From an uncultured Draconibacterium sp. (GTDB lineage Bacteria > Bacteroidota > Bacteroidia > Bacteroidales > Prolixibacteraceae), in assembly GCA_947492175.1 (NCBI GenBank), contig CANLMQ010000018.1, positions 60,246 to 124,245 of the forward strand: a stretch of 64,000 bases of DNA, given 5' to 3'. Shown in pieces: positions 60,556 to 64,000 of this stretch. Under the pieces are notes generated by a model. The model was given only the letters and a program-made list of their open reading frames with translations. It was not told where the DNA came from and searched no databases. The position numbers and the translations under genes were made by a program. Position 1 is the first letter of the stretch. Every line of letters starts with the position of its first letter.

Positions 60556-60930
60556 CTAAATAATCTTTGCCACCAAAGCAATACCAATTGCAATCAACAA
60601 CAAGGGAAACAATAAAATTATTGATACCCCTGAAATAATTAACAGCTTTGGCAAAATAAAAATTCCTCCAATAATCAACAAAACCAATCCTCCTGAACGT
60701 TTACCTGCTAACAATACTATTCCTATAATAATCAGAATCATTGGCCACGAAAAGAAAATGTTCCCCACGTTATGAAGGACATTATGGAATGGACGAAATA
60801 TATTATCGAAATGAAAAAATGAGATATGATGAAATATTCCCATTTGTTTCAGAATCCATAAAAGTCCGATTCCAATTAGTACCAGTGCTAATGTTTCCCG
60901 TGTATTTTCTTTTTGTGGTACTTTTTCCAT
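60556..60930 (-). CDS. LiaI/DUF5668-like small membrane protein
   Basis: 124 residues, N-terminus MEKVPQKENTRETLALVLIGIGLLWIL. Four hydrophobic segments with the same GLLWIL, FSWPMILIIIGIVLLAG and GLVLLIIGGIFILP patterns as the N-terminal part of the next protein, of which it is evidently a shortened paralogue lacking the FGG domain. Histidine-rich loop (HHISFFHFDNIFRPFHNVLHN, about 33-53) faces one side and could bind a metal. First gene of the operon; 100 bp separate it from liaF-like. Confidence 0.8.
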   Translation of the reverse strand: MEKVPQKENTRETLALVLIGIGLLWILKQMGIFHHISFFHFDNIFRPFHNVLHNVGNIFFSWPMILIIIGIVLLAGKRSGGLVLLIIGGIFILPKLLIISGVSIILLFPLLLIAIGIALVAKII

Positions 60931-60955
60931 AATAAGTTTTTTGTATTTACCTTTT

Positions 60956-61012
60956 CAAAGGTATGAAAGTGTGTAAATCAAGTCAGTTAACATTCGGTTA
61001 ACGTTGGTTATC
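60956..61012 (-). promoter_or_regulatory. Promoter of the Lia-like operon with phased GTTAAC boxes
   Basis: On the minus strand TACCTTTG (60963-60956) is a perfect -7 box without a -33 box. TTAAC/TTATC boxes at 60987, 60998 and 61008 (plus coordinates), 11 and 10 bp apart, begin 24 bp upstream of it. GTTAAC is its own reverse complement, so box orientation is ambiguous. The geometry matches that of the promoter at 18220-18275. Confidence 0.45.
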
Positions 61013-61145
61013 GGTCGGTAAATGGATTTATACTTCTATGAAAAGAATCTTTACTACTATTAAGTACAAAAATTCAGGATTTTATTGGTTCGAGTTTGTA
61101 TATCCGGCTTTTCTCGAAAGTAACAAAGCCTATTGTAGCAAAATA

Positions 61146-61171
61146 AAGAAGCGGGAAAATTCCCGCTTCTT
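61146..61171. terminator. Terminator of glnS
   Basis: AAGAAGCGGGAA pairs with TTCCCGCTTCTT around a 2-nt loop, with A/T runs both sides; glnS ends 4 bp away on the minus strand. Confidence 0.9.
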
Positions 61172-61174
61172 ATT

Positions 61175-62878
61175 TTATTTCTTTTGAGCTTTTGCCCATG
61201 AATCCCTCAATGGAACTGTTCGGTTAAACACCGGTTTTTCAGATGTTGAATCCGGATCGAGGTTAAAATACCCCAATCGTTCAAATTGAAAATGATCAAG
61301 TGGTTTCGAATCTTTTACAAAAGGTTCGAGATAGCACTCTTTTAAAACCTTCAGCGAATCAGGATTCATAAATTCTTTAAAGTCTATATCTTTATGTGCA
61401 TCTGGTGTCTCGTCGCTAAACAAACGGTCGTATAAACGTACTTCCGATTTTACTGCGTGCTCTGCAGAAGCCCAGTGAACCACCCCCTTCACTTTTCTGC
61501 CGTCAGATGATTTACCTCCTTTCGATTCAGGATCGTAGGTACAACGCAGTTCAATAATATTTCCTTCTTCGTCTTTAATAACCTCGTTGCATTTTATCAG
61601 GTAAGCGTAACGTAAGCGAACCTCGCGATCAAGTCCCAGACGGAAAAATTTACGCGGCGGATTCTCCATAAAATCATCGCGTTCTATATAAACTTCTCGT
61701 CCGAAAGGTACTGCACGTCTTCCCATCGATTCATCTTCCGGATTGTTCACCGCACTTAACTCTTCTACTTGTCCTTCAGGATAATTTGTAATTACCACTT
61801 TTAATGGATCCAAAACTCCCATTACACGTTGTGCTGTTTTGTTTAAGTGTTCACGCACGCTGAATTCGAGCAACGAAACATCTGTCATACCATCAACTTT
61901 GGTAACACCAATTTTATCAGAAAAATTACGAATAGACTCAGGCGTATAACCTCTGCGTCGTAATCCTGAAATTGTGGGCATACGCGGGTCGTCCCATCCA
62001 TTTACATGTCTGTCTTTTACCAATTCCAGTAATTTGCGTTTACTCATTACGGTATAAGTTAGGTTCAAGCGCGAGAATTCAATTTGTCGCGGACGATAAT
62101 CCGAATCTTTCAGTTGATCAATAAACCAGTCGTAAAGCGGACGATGTACCTCAAATTCAAGCGTACAAATTGAATGGGTAATTCCTTCCCAGTAATCGCA
62201 TTGCCCGTGTGCAAAATCATACATAGGATAAACACACCATTTGTCACCCGTGCGATGATGATGTGCTTTCATAATTCGATAAATTATCGGATCCCGCATG
62301 TGCATATTTGGCGATGCCATATCCACCTTTGCACGTAATACTTTTTCGCCTTCGTTAAATTCGCCGGCTGTCATTCGAATAAACAAATCCATGTTTTCTT
62401 CTACCGAACGATTCCTGAAAGGACTTTCGATTCCGGGTTTTTGCGGAGTACCTTTCTGGCCGCTAATGGTTTCTGCATCCTGATCGTCGACATAAGCCAG
62501 GCCATCATTAATCAACTGGATTGCAAAATCATGTAATTTCTGAAAACTATCAGAAGTATAATACAAACGGTCTTCCCAATCAAATCCCAGCCAGCGTACG
62601 TCTTCCATAATTGAATTAACGTACTCGGTTTCTTCCTTCGATGGATTGGTATCATCGAACCTTAAATTGGTTTTACCTCCGTATTTTTCGGCCAGACCAA
62701 AATTGAGACAAATCGATTTTGCATGACCAATGTGCAAATACCCGTTTGGCTCCGGAGGAAAACGAGTATGAACCCGGCCTTCGTTTTTTCCTTCAGCCAA
62801 ATCAGCATCGATATGAGCATGTATAAAGTTTGTCTTTTTAGTCTCTGCGCTTGTATTTGTATTCTTATTTTCTGTCAT
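61175..62878 (-). CDS. glnS: Glutaminyl-tRNA synthetase
   Basis: 567 residues. Class I motifs: HIGH as PPEPNGYLHIGHAKSI (about 43) and KMSKS as VMSKRKLLELV (about 277). RFDDTNPSKEETEY and the anticodon-binding beta-barrels at the C-terminus (about 345-560) complete the bacterial/eukaryotic GlnRS layout; lack of GatCAB-type indirect charging is thus likely for Gln. It charges tRNA-Gln in the cytoplasm. TAATTTTG at 62919-62912 on the minus strand is a candidate -7 box. The divergent folB gene starts 110 bp away. Confidence 0.96.
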   Translation of the reverse strand: MTENKNTNTSAETKKTNFIHAHIDADLAEGKNEGRVHTRFPPEPNGYLHIGHAKSICLNFGLAEKYGGKTNLRFDDTNPSKEETEYVNSIMEDVRWLGFDWEDRLYYTSDSFQKLHDFAIQLINDGLAYVDDQDAETISGQKGTPQKPGIESPFRNRSVEENMDLFIRMTAGEFNEGEKVLRAKVDMASPNMHMRDPIIYRIMKAHHHRTGDKWCVYPMYDFAHGQCDYWEGITHSICTLEFEVHRPLYDWFIDQLKDSDYRPRQIEFSRLNLTYTVMSKRKLLELVKDRHVNGWDDPRMPTISGLRRRGYTPESIRNFSDKIGVTKVDGMTDVSLLEFSVREHLNKTAQRVMGVLDPLKVVITNYPEGQVEELSAVNNPEDESMGRRAVPFGREVYIERDDFMENPPRKFFRLGLDREVRLRYAYLIKCNEVIKDEEGNIIELRCTYDPESKGGKSSDGRKVKGVVHWASAEHAVKSEVRLYDRLFSDETPDAHKDIDFKEFMNPDSLKVLKECYLEPFVKDSKPLDHFQFERLGYFNLDPDSTSEKPVFNRTVPLRDSWAKAQKK

Positions 62879-62988
62879 TTCTTAATAATTAAGCCCAAAT
62901 GAATAAGGCTACAAAATTAAAAAATGATTTGTGAGAACAGTCAGACAGTGTTCAAATTATTACTTTTGTTGGCATTATTTTAAGAGCG

Positions 62989-63339
62989 ATGGGAATTATT
63001 GAAATTGAAGGAATGAAATTCTATGCCTACCACGGGCATTTTGCAGCAGAACAGGTTGTGGGTAATAACTTTGAAGTAAACATACGTCTGGAAGCGGATT
63101 GCGATAAAGCGGCTCAAAGCGATAATCTGGACGACGCTTTAAATTATCAGGCGGTGTACGAAACAATAAAAGAGATAATGCAAATAAAATCGGCACTGCT
63201 CGAGAATGTTGGCAAACGAATGCTGGATACACTTTACGAAAGATTTCCTGCCATAAATAAAGCAACTATTAAGATTTCGAAAATGAATCCGCCTATGGGA
63301 GGAGAAATGGAGCGTGTAAGTGTAACTCTTACACGATAA
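62989..63339 (+). CDS. folB: Dihydroneopterin aldolase
   Basis: 116 residues, family length (about 115-125). GMKFYAYHGHFAAEQVVGNNFEVNIRLEAD has the active-site Tyr/His and Glu; LNYQAVYETIKEIM and the LLENVGKRMLDTL segment carry the pterin-binding Glu and Leu. Lys in VTLTR region replaces the usual catalytic Lys neighbourhood at ISKMNPPMGGEMERVSVT. The enzyme converts dihydroneopterin to hydroxymethyl-dihydropterin and glycolaldehyde in folate synthesis. TACTTTTG (62961-62968) is a perfect -7 box just upstream. Confidence 0.93.
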   Translation: MGIIEIEGMKFYAYHGHFAAEQVVGNNFEVNIRLEADCDKAAQSDNLDDALNYQAVYETIKEIMQIKSALLENVGKRMLDTLYERFPAINKATIKISKMNPPMGGEMERVSVTLTR

Positions 63340-63523
63340 AACCAGGCGGAGGAATTATTTGCATCCAGCAGTAGTTGATAGTTTTTGAATTAATGTGACA
63401 ACTGGAACATTGAGTTTCAATATGTTATTAAATATTTAATCTCCAAAGCAATCCTGATTTTTATCAAATTATTCAAACTTTTTATTCGTATTTTCAAAAG
63501 CAGTTAAATCAACCTTTTTACCT

Positions 63524-63694
63524 ATGTTTTTAAATACAGAAAATTTGAATGAAGGCAGCTGCCAGGAAAAATGCACAGTAATAAAGAAACGACAACTTTA
63601 CGAAGGGAAAAATCCAAAATCGCAAAATGCTGACAGAAGCTCAGTTAAAAGAGAAATGCATGTGAATTCAAACTGGCAAAAACTGAGAAAATAA
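63524..63694 (+). CDS. Possible small basic protein of 56 residues
   Basis: ATG 63524 to TAA 63694 encodes a Lys/Asn/Gln-rich, hydrophilic 56-residue sequence starting MFLNTENLNEGSCQEKC. It has no signal peptide or known motif. No clear promoter precedes it. It is listed because the frame is fully open in an otherwise empty 421-bp gap (63340-63760); it may equally be chance. Confidence 0.25.
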   Translation: MFLNTENLNEGSCQEKCTVIKKRQLYEGKNPKSQNADRSSVKREMHVNSNWQKLRK

Positions 63695-63712
63695 ATCAAA
63701 ATACAATTTACT

Positions 63713-63743
63713 GTTGCAGGAACTACAAAATTTTATATTTTTG
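63713..63743 (+). promoter_or_regulatory. Promoter of tRNA-Cys
   Basis: GTTG (63713-63716, three of four), a 19-bp spacer and TATTTTTG (63736-63743). The expected start is about 10 nt before the mature tRNA. Confidence 0.65.
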
Positions 63744-63760
63744 CAGTCCGAAACGTACAA

Positions 63761-63831
63761 GGTTCCTTGGCCGAGTGGCTAGGCAGCGGTCTGCAAAACC
63801 GTGTACGGCGGTTCGACTCCGCCAGGAACCT
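63761..63831 (+). tRNA. tRNA-Cys (anticodon GCA)
   Basis: 71-nt cloverleaf. Acceptor GGTTCCT pairs with AGGAACC, the D arm has GCCGAGTGGCTAGGC, the anticodon loop CTGCAAA carries GCA at 63793-63795, and the T arm is GGCGGTTCGACTCCGCC. The discriminator base is T (U) and CCA is not encoded. U73 and GCA are the identity elements expected for Cys. Confidence 0.97.
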
Positions 63832-63843
63832 CAGGGGATTGAA

Positions 63844-63890
63844 AAACCCGACTGAAATTCAAGCAATTACAGTCGGGTTTCTTTTTTTTG
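63844..63890 (+). terminator. Terminator after tRNA-Cys
   Basis: AAACCCGACTG (63844-63854) pairs with CAGTCGGGTTT (63870-63880), 15-nt loop, then eight T. The last 110 bp of the window hold no recognised gene. Confidence 0.9.
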
Positions 63891-64000
63891 GGGCCGAATC
63901 GGGGGCTGAATAAAGCCGATTTGGGATCACTTCCAAAATCTAGGGGATTTGTTACTTTAAGCAAAAATCTTAGCTACCCTAAAAAGAAAATATTTAATAT

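Noticed and set aside
63779..63964. 61-residue minus-strand ORF over the tRNA-Cys gene
   Set aside because: It is antisense to the tRNA and its terminator, a common false call.

Overview
The window looks like a chromosomal segment of a Bacteroidota bacterium, most likely a marine or sediment anaerobe or facultative anaerobe near Marinilabiliales/Prolixibacteraceae. That placement is an inference from gene content: TonB receptors with carboxypeptidase-like N-termini, an M56/BlaI pair, LytS/LytTR regulation, GH29 fucosidases with a sulfatase, and [FeFe]-hydrogenase maturases. Promoters follow the Bacteroidota pattern, a TTTG-like -33 box about 19 bp before TAnnTTTG, and classical Shine-Dalgarno sequences are scarce.

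Layout. 1-5.8 kb: the end of an ECF sigma gene, MarC, a PfkB sugar kinase, miaA, then cutC and a secreted fucosidase. 6.5-10.6 kb: a SulP transporter, a secreted protein of AGITN repeats, and a small lipoprotein. 10.6-20 kb: the [FeFe]-hydrogenase maturation locus. hydE is divergent from a TM1266-type regulator, hydG, a GxxExxY protein, aspA and, after an inserted block, hydF. The inserted block holds two paralogous exported Lys/Cys-rich proteins on either side of an OmpR-type two-component system whose sensor has a periplasmic Cys cluster. 20-29 kb: an unknown membrane/lipoprotein pair, rpsO, pnp, a deoxynucleoside kinase and a large TPR-like lipoprotein. 29.8-36 kb: an M20 dipeptidase, a URO-D-like methyltransferase, a sulfatase and a second fucosidase. 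36-48 kb: M23 peptidase, YitT, leuS, gdhA, a TonB receptor, an AlkA-type glycosylase. 48-58 kb: a second TonB receptor, an M56 sensor with two ExbD-like domains under BlaI, and a sortilin/BNR protein. 58-63.8 kb: an envelope-type LiaI/LiaF/LytS/LytTR operon, glnS, folB and tRNA-Cys.

The most unusual signals are not genes. Four intergenic loci (about 5.9, 31.5, 38.2 and 50.9 kb) carry the same degenerate array, with a core like CATTTCYGNNYGG recurring every 20 or 21 bp. In all four the orientation flips once, so the GCAT ends face a central dyad. I know of no described element with this architecture. Other candidates are a foldable leader RNA before the TM1266-hydG operon, the Cys-protein/two-component block with TTAAC boxes spaced 10-12 bp, a three-copy 21-bp operator over the blaI promoter, a 162-bp palindromic element, and a decayed duplicate of a lipoprotein gene's 3' end.

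All functional calls come from reading sequence and motifs by eye; no database search was possible.
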